9,317 nucleotides of DNA from Acidobacteriota bacterium (GTDB lineage Bacteria > Acidobacteriota > Terriglobia > Bryobacterales > Bryobacteraceae). The translations under genes and the position numbers were made by a program. Of the stretch, positions 1 through 5,086 are shown piece by piece. How positions within the stretch are numbered: the stretch's first letter is position 1; each line of letters starts with the position of its first letter. The notes beneath the pieces were generated by a model. The model did no database searches. It saw nothing but the letters and a program-made list of their open reading frames with translations, and was not told the DNA's origin. The stretch covers positions 1 to 9,317 of the forward strand of contig JAJYKC010000048.1 in assembly GCA_021788955.1 (NCBI GenBank), read 5' to 3'.

Positions 1-1
1 G

Positions 2-925
2 GTGGCGCTGGGGGTGCTGCGGGCCGGCGAGGAGGGACTCGACGCGGAGTTCGAGCGGATCTGCACGACGCTCGCCGGGACGCGGCCGACGGCGGTGAAT
101 CTGTTCTGGGCGATTGACCGGATGAAGCGGCGGTTTGCGGAGTGGCGCGGGCTGGATCTCGAGACGCTGAAGCGGAAGATGGTCGAAGAAGCGAAGCGGG
201 TGCGGCTCGAGGATATTGCCATCAACGAGGCGATCGGGCGGCACGGGGCGGCGCTCATTCCGGACGGTGGGGCGGTACTGACGCATTGCAACGCGGGGGC
301 TCTGGCGACGGCGGGGTATGGGACGGCGCTGGGCGTGATCCGGGCGGCGGTGGAGGCAGGCAAGCAGGTTTCGGTGTTCGCGGATGAGACGCGGCCGTTT
401 CTGCAGGGCGCACGGCTGACGGTGTGGGAGCTGCAGCACGACGGGATTCCGGCGACGCTGATCACGGACAACATGGCGGGACATTTTTTGAAGTCCGGGC
501 GGATCGGGTGCGTGGTGGTGGGAGCGGACCGGATCGCGGCGAACGGAGACGTGGCGAACAAGATCGGGACATATTCGGTGGCTGTGCTGGCGAAGGAGAA
601 CGGGGTTCCGTTTTACGTGGCGGCGCCGGTCTCGACGCTCGATCTGACGCTTGCCTCCGGCGATGAGATTCCGATTGAACAGCGGGCCGCGGGCGAGGTG
701 ACGCACGTGTTCGGAGTGCCGGTGGCGCCGGAGGGGACGCAGGTGGAAAATCCGGCGTTCGACGTGACGCCGGCGCGGTATGTGACGGCGATTGTGACCG
801 AGCAGGGCGTGGCGCGGGCGCCGTATGAGGATTCGTTGCGGGGGATGGTGGAATCCGGTTTGACAACCTCCGGGGATGGCCGTAAGATGGGTGCATCACT
901 GAGGAAGGAGGTGGTCCAGTTTTAA
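2..925 (+). CDS. mtnA: S-methyl-5-thioribose-1-phosphate isomerase, 5' end cut off by the window
   Basis: This cytoplasmic enzyme of the methionine salvage pathway converts 5-methylthioribose 1-phosphate to 5-methylthioribulose 1-phosphate. It belongs to the MtnA / eIF2B-alpha-like family. Visible family signatures are [12 protein letters not shown] near the start of the visible part, [18 protein letters not shown] with the catalytic Cys, and [20 protein letters not shown] with the catalytic Asp. The visible 307 residues lack the usual N-terminal 50-60 residues (including the VRGAPAIG-type region), so the GTG at position 2 is almost surely internal and the true start lies upstream. After the conserved end (around YEDSLRGMV) there is an extra tail of about 25 residues. 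Its DNA also carries a promoter and a very strong ribosome binding sequence for the next element. The family assignment is firm; only the start is unknown. Confidence 0.95.
   Translation: MALGVLRAGEEGLDAEFERICTTLAGTRPTAVNLFWAIDRMKRRFAEWRGLDLETLKRKMVEEAKRVRLEDIAINEAIGRHGAALIPDGGAVLTHCNAGALATAGYGTALGVIRAAVEAGKQVSVFADETRPFLQGARLTVWELQHDGIPATLITDNMAGHFLKSGRIGCVVVGADRIAANGDVANKIGTYSVAVLAKENGVPFYVAAPVSTLDLTLASGDEIPIEQRAAGEVTHVFGVPVAPEGTQVENPAFDVTPARYVTAIVTEQGVARAPYEDSLRGMVESGLTTSGDGRKMGASLRKEVVQF
860..888 (+). promoter_or_regulatory. Sigma-70-type promoter inside the mtnA tail
   Basis: A perfect -35 box TTGACA (860-865) is followed by a 17-base spacer and the -10 box TAAGAT (883-888). Expected transcription start is around 895, within the last codons of mtnA. 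It is the best promoter match I see in the window. It would drive the short unit ending at the terminator at 1094-1133. Confidence 0.7.
905..917 (+). promoter_or_regulatory. Unusually long Shine-Dalgarno sequence
   Basis: AAGGAGGTGGTCC can form 13 consecutive pairs (one G-U) with the usual bacterial 16S rRNA 3' end GGAUCACCUCCUU. Ordinary sites pair over 4-6 bases. It ends 7 bases before the ATG at 925. The host's own 16S end is assumed here, not seen. Confidence 0.55.
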
Positions 926-984
926 TGAGTACTGGTAGTAGTTCCAACTATGGTTTAACCACGCGCGAGGTGGCCGACTCTTAG
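925..984 (+). CDS. Possible 19-residue small protein or leader peptide
   Basis: The ATG overlaps the mtnA stop by one base (TAATG) and follows the very long Shine-Dalgarno sequence at 905-917. The product would be [20 protein letters not shown] do not recognise it. The piece GLTTREVAD resembles the first helix of excisionase/MerR-type DNA-binding domains, but nothing after the TAG continues that fold, so the resemblance may be chance or a remnant. It lies in the first third of the short transcript and its 3' half overlaps the hairpin sequence at 951-977. A role as an attenuator-like leader, or as a true small protein, is possible. The start signal is strong; the coding claim is weak because the ORF is so short. 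Confidence 0.35.
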   Translation: MSTGSSSNYGLTTREVADS

Positions 985-1093
985 TGTTCGACCGCTCCTG
1001 ACGTTCAGGCTTCGTTCAGTGGCGAGGCCGCAGCTCATGCTGATCGGCCGCCACGCGCGAAGAAGTTGAGTTACGCCGTTCTACGGCAAAAAG

Positions 1094-1133
1094 AAGCCCC
1101 GCTTGGCCTTTGGGTCCGGCGGGGCTTTCGTAT
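1094..1133. terminator. Strong intrinsic terminator, probably bidirectional
   Basis: The perfect 9-bp stem AAGCCCCGC (1094-1102) / GCGGGGCTT (1119-1127) is followed by TTTCGTATTTT on the plus strand. On the minus strand the stem is followed by CTTTTTG, from AAAAAG at 1088-1093. It can therefore end the short plus-strand unit and the minus-strand arsR operon, whose last gene stops at 1154. Confidence 0.85.
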
Positions 1134-1153
1134 TTTCCGGGCGGCGGACGGGC

Positions 1154-1483
1154 TCACGAATCCGGTTCGGCGAGGATGTCGCCGAGGCGGTCGAGGCGGC
1201 GTTCCCATGTCGAGCGGCAGTCGCGGACCCACTGTTCGAGCGCGTTGAAGCCGGCGGGGTCGAGGCGGCAGGTGCGGACGCGGCCGGTTTTCTCGCTGCG
1301 AACGAGGCCGGCGTCTTCGAGCACTTTCAGATGCTGGGTGACGGCGGTAAGAGTGATGCCGAGCGGAGCGGCGAGGCGGGAGACCGACTGCGGGCGGTCG
1401 CGAAGGCGTTCGACGATGGCGCGGCGGGTGGGATCGCCGAGGGCGTGGAAGACTCGGTTGATGTCAATCGGAGAGGGAGGCAT
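1154..1483 (-). CDS. ArsR-family winged-helix transcriptional repressor
   Basis: This 109-residue protein is a typical small ArsR/SmtB-like regulator. It opens with the family signature FHALGDPTRRAIVERL (residues 12-27), followed by the helix-turn-helix with recognition helix around TLTAVTQHLKVLEDAGLV (44-61) and the wing SEKTGRVRTCRLD. The metal-binding CxC of ArsR/SmtB is absent; the two cysteines (71, 89) are not in a known sensing pattern. It fits the non-metal group often encoded beside SRPBCC/AHSA1 proteins. I chose the ATG at 1483 because the ArsR domain starts there; a longer frame upstream overlaps the phosphatase gene. The start overlaps the phosphatase 3' end by 20 bases, so translation is likely coupled. 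It probably represses its own operon through the inverted repeat at 2811-2832 (inference). Confidence 0.9.
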   Translation of the reverse strand: MPPSPIDINRVFHALGDPTRRAIVERLRDRPQSVSRLAAPLGITLTAVTQHLKVLEDAGLVRSEKTGRVRTCRLDPAGFNALEQWVRDCRSTWERRLDRLGDILAEPDS

Positions 1484-2297
1484 GTGGGGCGGATTCGCAG
1501 GCGAGTTCGTCCTCCAGTTCGTCGAGGAAACGACGCCAGCGTTCCTCCTGAGCATGCAGCGGCAAGGGTGGTTGGCAGCGTGCGGCGTGCGAGGCGGCCA
1601 TGCGGACCAGAAGCAGGGAGCGGTCGTCGCGCGGCGCACCGTCGAGGGAGGTCTGGGCGAAGGCGGCGTCGAGGATCTCTTCGAGCGGTGCGTTGCAGTG
1701 GTCGCGCAGCGTTCGGCCAAGGCGATCGAGGGCAAGGTCCGTGTCGGGATCCTCGCCGGTTTCGACCATGCCGTCGGTGATGAGGGCGAACACGTCTCCG
1801 GGATCATAACGGAAGCGCCGGCTCCGATAGACCGTGTTTGGAAAAAGGCCGAGCGGGAACTGGCTGATCGAGTGGCGGATGACGTCTCCGGTGCGGCGGC
1901 GGTAGTGGAGCAGCGGGGGATGGCCGGCCGAGATGTATTCGGCAAAGTTTGAGCCATCGAACGCCAGCGCGCCTAGGGTGGCGAACATGGACGGCTCCTT
2001 GAGCGCCGGCAGTATGGCGTTGATTGCTTCGAGAAGTTTCGGTAAGGGCTGTTCGAGAAGGAGTCCAAAACGGGCAGCGGACTTGATCATGCCCATAAGG
2101 ACTCCGGCGCGGAGACCGTGGCCGGAGACATCGGCTACGTAAATGACGGCGTTCGAGCCATTGACGACGACGTCCACCAGGTCGCCGCCGACGCCGTCTA
2201 GCGGGATGGTGTGCCCGCGCGCTTCGAGCGCATCGGAGGAGTAGGCGACGGGTGGAACGAGCGTGTTCTGGAGGCCGGCGGCGAATGGGGTGGTCAT
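1464..2297 (-). CDS. SpoIIE-type PP2C serine/threonine phosphatase
   Basis: The 277-residue protein has the PPM/PP2C SpoIIE (RsbU-like) core in order: GGDLVDVV (around residues 38-45), ADVSGHGLRAGVLMG (around 55-69), AGHPPLLHYR, LITDGMVETGED and RDDRSLLLVR. The aspartates that bind the two metals in this family are all present, so an active enzyme is expected. The usual GGDFYDV is changed to GGDLVDV, which keeps the Asp residues. There is no PAS, GAF, response-regulator or membrane domain, so it is a bare catalytic domain in the cytoplasm. After the core comes a tail of about 45 residues rich in charged residues (QEERWRRFLDELEDEL), probably helical. Such enzymes usually dephosphorylate an anti-sigma antagonist, but none is encoded nearby. 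The start is 6 bases after the SRPBCC stop and the end overlaps arsR. Confidence 0.88.
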   Translation of the reverse strand: MTTPFAAGLQNTLVPPVAYSSDALEARGHTIPLDGVGGDLVDVVVNGSNAVIYVADVSGHGLRAGVLMGMIKSAARFGLLLEQPLPKLLEAINAILPALKEPSMFATLGALAFDGSNFAEYISAGHPPLLHYRRRTGDVIRHSISQFPLGLFPNTVYRSRRFRYDPGDVFALITDGMVETGEDPDTDLALDRLGRTLRDHCNAPLEEILDAAFAQTSLDGAPRDDRSLLLVRMAASHAARCQPPLPLHAQEERWRRFLDELEDELACESAPHASLSD

Positions 2298-2303
2298 GGC
2301 GGG

Positions 2304-2786
2304 CTACTCGGGACGGGCGACATCGGCGACGAGGCGGTCGAGCAGTTTACGCCAGCCTTCTTCCCGTATTTTGGGGCCGTCGGCGCCTTCGAAGAACGTG
2401 ATCTGATTCGTGCAGATAAGGTCGCAGCCGCTTTCGGTGGGAAGGAGTTCGAGGGTGACGAGGGACGCGGAGATGCGCCGGTCACCAAGGTCCATGGTGG
2501 AAGCGGTGACGATGCGGCGGTTGGGGACGATGTCGGCAAAGCGGCCTTCGTGTACGAGCATGACGCCGGGGAAAGGCGTGCCTTCTTTGAAGCGCACGGC
2601 GAGGCGTTCGGCGCCGCCGGGGCGGAAATCGGAGTCGAAGTCGACAATTTCATGGCTCGCGCCTCCTTCGGCGAACCAGCGGCGCTTGGCGGCCTTTTCG
2701 CTGAGAGCGGAGAAGACACGTTCGGGCGGCTTGGGAAAGCTCCGTTCGAGGATGAAAGTGCTGTGGATGGTGGTTGGCTCGGGCAT
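2304..2786 (-). CDS. SRPBCC / AHSA1-like ligand-binding protein
   Basis: The 160-residue protein belongs to the START/SRPBCC superfamily, close to the activator-of-Hsp90-ATPase (AHSA1) homologues of bacteria. The typical opening STFILERSFPKPPERVFSALSEKAAKRRWFAEG leads into the fold; later strands include RFKEGTPFPGVMLVHEGRFADIVPNRRIV, then a C-terminal helix EEGWRKLLDRLVADV. These proteins form a hydrophobic cavity; the ligand here is unknown. I chose the ATG at 2786 because AAAGGAA precedes it at good distance and because a longer frame (to 2864) would run through the promoter and operator. It is the first gene of the operon with the phosphatase and the ArsR repressor. Pairing of an AHSA1 protein with an ArsR regulator is common; the phosphatase between them is unusual. 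Confidence 0.88.
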   Translation of the reverse strand: MPEPTTIHSTFILERSFPKPPERVFSALSEKAAKRRWFAEGGASHEIVDFDSDFRPGGAERLAVRFKEGTPFPGVMLVHEGRFADIVPNRRIVTASTMDLGDRRISASLVTLELLPTESGCDLICTNQITFFEGADGPKIREEGWRKLLDRLVADVARPE

Positions 2787-2810
2787 GGGGTAGTTCCTTT
2801 CGATGTGAAT

Positions 2811-2832
2811 TACTGAAGTAGCAACTTCAGTA
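2811..2832. promoter_or_regulatory. Inverted repeat, likely ArsR operator
   Basis: The perfect inverted repeat TACTGAAGT-N4-ACTTCAGTA overlaps the -10 box of the operon promoter and ends about 25 bases before the first start codon. A third half-site ACTTCAGTA stands at 2865-2873, upstream of the -35 box, and a partial ACTTCAG lies at 2924-2930 near the bL31 start. Size and symmetry fit a dimeric ArsR-family protein, and the operon's last gene encodes one. Confidence 0.7.
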
Positions 2833-2858
2833 TCGTACCGATCGGGAGTGATTGTCAA
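2829..2858 (-). promoter_or_regulatory. Promoter of the SRPBCC-phosphatase-arsR operon
   Basis: Read on the minus strand, the -35 box TTGACA (2858-2853) is perfect, the spacer is 18 bases, and the -10 box GATACT (2834-2829) matches four of six positions. The -10 box runs into the inverted repeat at 2811-2832, which is what direct repression would need. Confidence 0.6.
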
Positions 2859-2887
2859 GTGCACACTTCAGTATTTTTGACTGGGGG

Positions 2888-2916
2888 TTGTGGAAGTTGA
2901 GGCGTGGTAGGATAAA
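2888..2916 (+). promoter_or_regulatory. Possible promoter of rpmE
   Basis: TTGTGG (2888-2893), a 17-base spacer and GATAAA (2911-2916) make a moderate sigma-70 match at the right distance upstream of rpmE. Expected start of transcription is around 2922. Confidence 0.4.
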
Positions 2917-2943
2917 AGATCAGACTTCAGGAAGGAATTTCGC

Positions 2944-3195
2944 ATGAAAGCCGGTATTCATCCCGCCTACGACGAAGTGAACGTGATTTGCGCGTGCGGG
3001 TCGACGTTTAAGACGCGGTCCACGCACAAGGGCGATCTGAGGGTGGAAATCTGTTCGAGCTGCCATCCGTTTTTCACGGGGCGGCAGAAGCTCGTTGACA
3101 CGGAGGGGCGTGTGGACCGGTTTCAGAAGAAAGTACTGCGTTCGCAGGAGTTGCGGAACCAGAAGGCTGCGAAGAAGCCCGCGCTGGTGAACTAG
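2944..3195 (+). CDS. rpmE: Large-subunit ribosomal protein bL31, zinc-binding form
   Basis: The 83-residue protein is bL31, which sits at the central protuberance of the 50S subunit and helps bridge to the 30S. The start [20 protein letters not shown] is typical, and Cys16, Cys18, Cys37 and Cys40 (CAC ... CSSC) form the zinc site of the C+ form. The block [21 protein letters not shown] is the family core. A C-terminal basic tail makes it about 13 residues longer than the 70-residue E. coli protein. AGGAAGGAA just before the ATG is a good ribosome binding site. The gene is divergent from the SRPBCC operon and stops 5 bases before the converging CpxP-like gene, with no terminator of its own visible between them. 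Confidence 0.97.
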   Translation: MKAGIHPAYDEVNVICACGSTFKTRSTHKGDLRVEICSSCHPFFTGRQKLVDTEGRVDRFQKKVLRSQELRNQKAAKKPALVN

Positions 3196-3200
3196 CGGCT

Positions 3201-3587
3201 TCAGTGCCCGGCGCGGTCGCGTTCGGCGCGCCACTGGTCGTATTTGACCTGCTGCTGGGGATTGAGCAGGGCGCGGATGTCGCCGGACTGCTGTTTTTTC
3301 AGCGCATCGAGTTCGGGTTGGATCTTGCTGTGAATGCGGCGGAAGCAGACCCGAGTGTTATCGAGCACGGCATTGATCTTGTTCACCTGGTCCGGGGTAA
3401 GGTTGACCTTTTTCTGCATATCGTTGAGCATTTGGCGGCGGTATTCGTCCGCCGTGGGCGGGCGGTAGATGACCGATGCGCTCACCGACCTCACCATATA
3501 CAAACGGAGACCGAACGCCCCCACCAGGACGCCGCTTAGGAAGACGAGCGTAAGGTAGAACCCAACCGGTAGCTGCCAGCGCTTCAT
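3201..3587 (-). CDS. Membrane-anchored CpxP/Spy-like periplasmic protein
   Basis: The 128-residue protein starts with an N-terminal membrane segment (about residues 8-28, LPVGFYLTLVFLSGVLVGAF). It has no lipobox or clear cleavage site, so it is probably anchored with the rest in the periplasm. The rest is predicted alpha-helical and carries the two spaced motifs of the CpxP/Spy superfamily: LTPDQ (after MQKKVN) and the variant LNPQQQ near the C-terminus. Members bind misfolded proteins or metals in the periplasm (CpxP, Spy, ZraP, CnrX). Its start overlaps the stop of the upstream one-TM protein by four bases (ATGA), and the ECF sigma gene is first in the same run. A role in sensing envelope or metal stress is inferred from this arrangement. 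One Cys is present and there is no His cluster, so a metal role is unproven. Confidence 0.75.
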   Translation of the reverse strand: MKRWQLPVGFYLTLVFLSGVLVGAFGLRLYMVRSVSASVIYRPPTADEYRRQMLNDMQKKVNLTPDQVNKINAVLDNTRVCFRRIHSKIQPELDALKKQQSGDIRALLNPQQQVKYDQWRAERDRAGH

Positions 3588-3919
3588 CGAGAGTTCGATT
3601 CTTCCATCTCGGTATGGAGCACTCCGGCGTAAGCCCAGGAGTTGGACTCATTGCTTGCGGCGAGCGCGTCGACGTAGGAGTGATGTTTGGGCTGGACGTT
3701 GTTGCCGGGCAGGAACAGCACGGCCACCATAAGCAGCCACAAGGCGGCGGCGCCGCTCAAGAAGATGCGGCTCAGGTGCAGGAGCTGGAAGCGGGTGCTT
3801 CGGCGCGCGTCGATTTTGCGCCAAAGCTCCGGCATGAACTCCGGACTTGGTTCCGGATCCGGCAACGCCTCGCGGTAACGGGCGAAGACATCATTCAAAT
3901 GCTCATCCGATCGGCTCAT
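3584..3919 (-). CDS. Small one-TM protein, probable anti-sigma factor
   Basis: The 111-residue protein has a soluble N-terminal part of about 50 residues containing EFMPELWRKIDARR, one membrane segment (about 53-70, FLSGAAALWLLMVAVLFL) and a short periplasmic tail of about 40 residues. The zinc-binding HxxxCxxC motif of many anti-sigma factors is absent. It lies between an ECF sigma gene and a CpxP-like gene, 62 bases after the sigma stop and overlapping the next start by four bases. Size, topology and place fit a CnrY-like anti-sigma factor that holds the sigma factor at the membrane. I cannot assign it by sequence family alone, so the function rests on context. Confidence 0.65.
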   Translation of the reverse strand: MSRSDEHLNDVFARYREALPDPEPSPEFMPELWRKIDARRSTRFQLLHLSRIFLSGAAALWLLMVAVLFLPGNNVQPKHHSYVDALAASNESNSWAYAGVLHTEMEESNSR

Positions 3920-3981
3920 ACGATCCTGACTTCCCTATTTGCACCACAGCATAGCGTACTCATGTCGAGATGCGCTGCCTC

Positions 3982-4557
3982 CTACGAAGTTTCCGGCGAC
4001 TGCCGGGCTTCGTAGGCCTTGAGGACTCGTTGCCGCGCTCGGAAGAGGCGAACTTTGATGACCCCTTCGGAGACGCGATAGATGGCGCTTAGCTCTTTTA
4101 GCGACAAACCTTCGACTTCTTTCAACGTTAGCAAAATCCGGTCCTGCTCCGAGACGGCGGCAAGGAGCGAAACGGCCAGTTCCCTCGCCTGCGCTCTGCG
4201 ATTGTCCTCGATGTTCTGGGAACCGCTGGCGGCTGCGTCGGCCATGAGGACCTGCTGTTCGGACAGGTCGGCCATGCGCGATTCGCGGCGTCTTCGCTGG
4301 CGGCGCAGGTAATCGTAGGACGCGTTGACGGTTAAGCGATAGAGCCATGGCTCGAATACGTCCGGGGTGCGCAGTTGATCCAGGGAAAAGTATAGCCGTA
4401 GAAACGCCTCCTGCGCGACGTCTTCCACATCCTCGGGCCGCCCGATGAGGCGGCCGATGGTGCCGAGGATTCGTTTCCGGTACGCAGCGACGATTTGATT
4501 AAATGCCGCATCATCACCCGCCTGCGCCCGCTGAATCAGACTGAAGTCAATCAGCAT
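3982..4557 (-). CDS. RNA polymerase sigma factor, ECF (sigma-24/RpoE-like) type
   Basis: The 191-residue protein has the two-domain ECF layout. Region 2 (about residues 10-90) contains RPEDVEDVAQEAFLRLY and FEPWLYRLTVNASYDYLRRQRRR, the -10 recognition part. Region 4 (about 128-182) contains LLTLKEVEGLSLKELSAIYRVSEGVIKVRLFRARQRV, the helix-turn-helix that binds the -35 element. There is no region 3 and no C-terminal extension. The ATG at 4557 begins a normal N-terminus (MLIDFSLIQRAQAGDDAAF), although no good Shine-Dalgarno precedes it. It is first in a same-strand run with the probable anti-sigma protein and the CpxP-like protein. I could not find a clear ECF-type promoter before it. Confidence 0.95.
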   Translation of the reverse strand: MLIDFSLIQRAQAGDDAAFNQIVAAYRKRILGTIGRLIGRPEDVEDVAQEAFLRLYFSLDQLRTPDVFEPWLYRLTVNASYDYLRRQRRRRESRMADLSEQQVLMADAAASGSQNIEDNRRAQARELAVSLLAAVSEQDRILLTLKEVEGLSLKELSAIYRVSEGVIKVRLFRARQRVLKAYEARQSPETS

Positions 4558-4755
4558 TCAGCCAACTAAACCGGCGCACCGATGAATTTTACTTCCATTT
4601 GCTATGGCGTACCGGCCAAACATCAGGTTACTAAGGTTTGACCGCCGCCACCAGAGTCCGCGCTAAATCGGTTTCGCTGCCCCCAGGAGACCGCCATGGC
4701 AGGCGGCCGCAATTGATGTCCGCGCTTGCCCCGGCGCGGGCCGGACGAGCTTACC

Positions 4756-4959
4756 CTATGATGCGACCTGGTTCGCCCAACCTACCGCCGGCGAAAGCGG
4801 TTGGGGAGTGCGAATTCCGCCAGGTGCAACCGGTTTCACCGGCAAACGAAGGCGCTGGTAGCTCTCAAGCGCCTGGATCAGCGAATCGATGGCCCGCCGG
4901 CGCTCTCGAAGATGGGCGAGTTGTAGCGTAATCCGAGAGGGGGAGGTAGGAATAAGCAT
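4756..4959 (-). CDS. Small hypothetical protein with a helical N-terminal half (doubtful)
   Basis: The possible product has 67 residues. Residues 9-35 (ITLQLAHLRERRRAIDSLIQ and on to ESYQRL) look like an amphipathic helix or short coiled coil with evenly spaced Leu/Ile, as in many small acidobacterial proteins. The second half (VKPVAPGGIRTPQPLSPAVG) is Pro/Gly-rich and probably disordered. No Shine-Dalgarno is seen before the ATG at 4959, and no clear promoter. I do not recognise a family. It may be a real short gene or a chance frame in a spacer. Confidence 0.35.
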   Translation of the reverse strand: MLIPTSPSRITLQLAHLRERRRAIDSLIQALESYQRLRLPVKPVAPGGIRTPQPLSPAVGWANQVAS

Positions 4960-4993
4960 AGATCTAGTCGTACCAGTACTTACAATCTAATAC

Positions 4994-5022
4994 AATACCC
5001 GCAGATGTGGGTAGTATACCCT
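4994..5022. repeat. Cluster of TACCC/GGGTA half-sites upstream of the helicase gene
   Basis: TACCC, eight bases, GGGTA, GTA, TACCC follow one another in about 26 bases. This gives two overlapping inverted repeats that share the middle arm; the second is a near palindrome, GGGTAGTATACCC. The cluster lies about 40 bases upstream of the -10 box of the helicase promoter and could be a regulator site or alternative hairpins. Confidence 0.4.
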
Positions 5023-5058
5023 AGAGGGCTCCAGTGCTCAGATCATAGGCAGTCGATG

Positions 5059-5067
5059 TGTTAAAAT
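5059..5067 (+). promoter_or_regulatory. Extended -10 promoter of the helicase gene
   Basis: TGTTAAAAT is a TGn extended -10 box with TAAAAT (5062-5067). No good -35 box is found 16-18 bases upstream, which extended -10 promoters tolerate. Transcription would start about 12-14 bases before the ATG at 5087, leaving a short leader without a Shine-Dalgarno sequence. Confidence 0.45.
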
Positions 5068-5086
5068 CCTAAGTGCCCTTGTTTTC

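Larger units (their letters stand above)
895..1133 (+). ncRNA. Unidentified short transcription unit, candidate structured RNA with or without a tiny ORF
   Basis: The interval is bounded by a near-consensus promoter (860-888) and an intrinsic terminator (1094-1133), so a transcript of about 235 nt is expected. No long gene lies inside. Structure visible by eye: CCAC/GTGG (959-962 with 970-973), CCTGA/TCAGG with a 3-base loop (997-1009), CAGC/GCTG (1031-1042), and GCCGT/ACGGC with a 3-base loop (1075-1087). GGCCGA (972-977) can pair with TCGGCC (1044-1049), closing the middle part; this competes with the CCAC/GTGG stem. The 10-mer CCACGCGCGA occurs twice (959-968 and 1051-1060). I compared it in mind with tRNA, tmRNA, 6S and RNase P RNA and found no match. 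It could be a regulatory sRNA, a small-protein mRNA with a structured 3' part, or both. Confidence 0.5.
4558..5086. other. Intergenic region of about 530 bases
   Basis: This lies between the divergent sigma operon (minus) and the helicase gene (plus). It holds one weak small minus-strand ORF (4756-4959), several short GC-rich inverted repeats (for example CCGGT/ACCGG with a 3-base loop at 4830-4842 and CCGCC/GGCGG near 4692-4707), an AT-richer stretch from about 4950 to 5070, and the repeat cluster and promoter of the helicase. A plus-strand frame over 4638-4931 shows no family feature and I do not call it. No tRNA or mobile element is visible. Confidence 0.6.

Noticed and set aside
930..1010. 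tRNA-like pieces (TTCGACC like a T-loop at 986-992, GGTAG like a D-loop at 934-938)
   Set aside because: The flanking bases do not form a T-stem, and no acceptor or anticodon stem can be drawn.
985..1248. Frame open in line with the 19-codon ORF after its TAG (stop readthrough)
   Set aside because: It runs through the terminator hairpin and into the antisense of arsR, has no family feature, and open frames of this length are common in GC-rich DNA.
1110..1952. Long plus-strand frame opposite arsR and the phosphatase
   Set aside because: It has no recognisable domain and lies antisense to two genes with clear family motifs.
2304..2864. Longer SRPBCC start at 2864
   Set aside because: The extra 26 residues would be encoded by the promoter and operator, and the ATG at 2786 has a good Shine-Dalgarno and the normal family N-terminus.
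4540..4547. ACTGAAGT near the start of the sigma gene, matching the ArsR half-site
   Set aside because: It is a single 8-base match inside coding sequence without a partner half-site; one such hit in 9 kb is not surprising.
4638..4931. Plus-strand frame of 97 codons in the spacer
   Set aside because: It has a non-ATG start, no ribosome binding site, and an Ala/Pro/Arg-rich product without any family feature.
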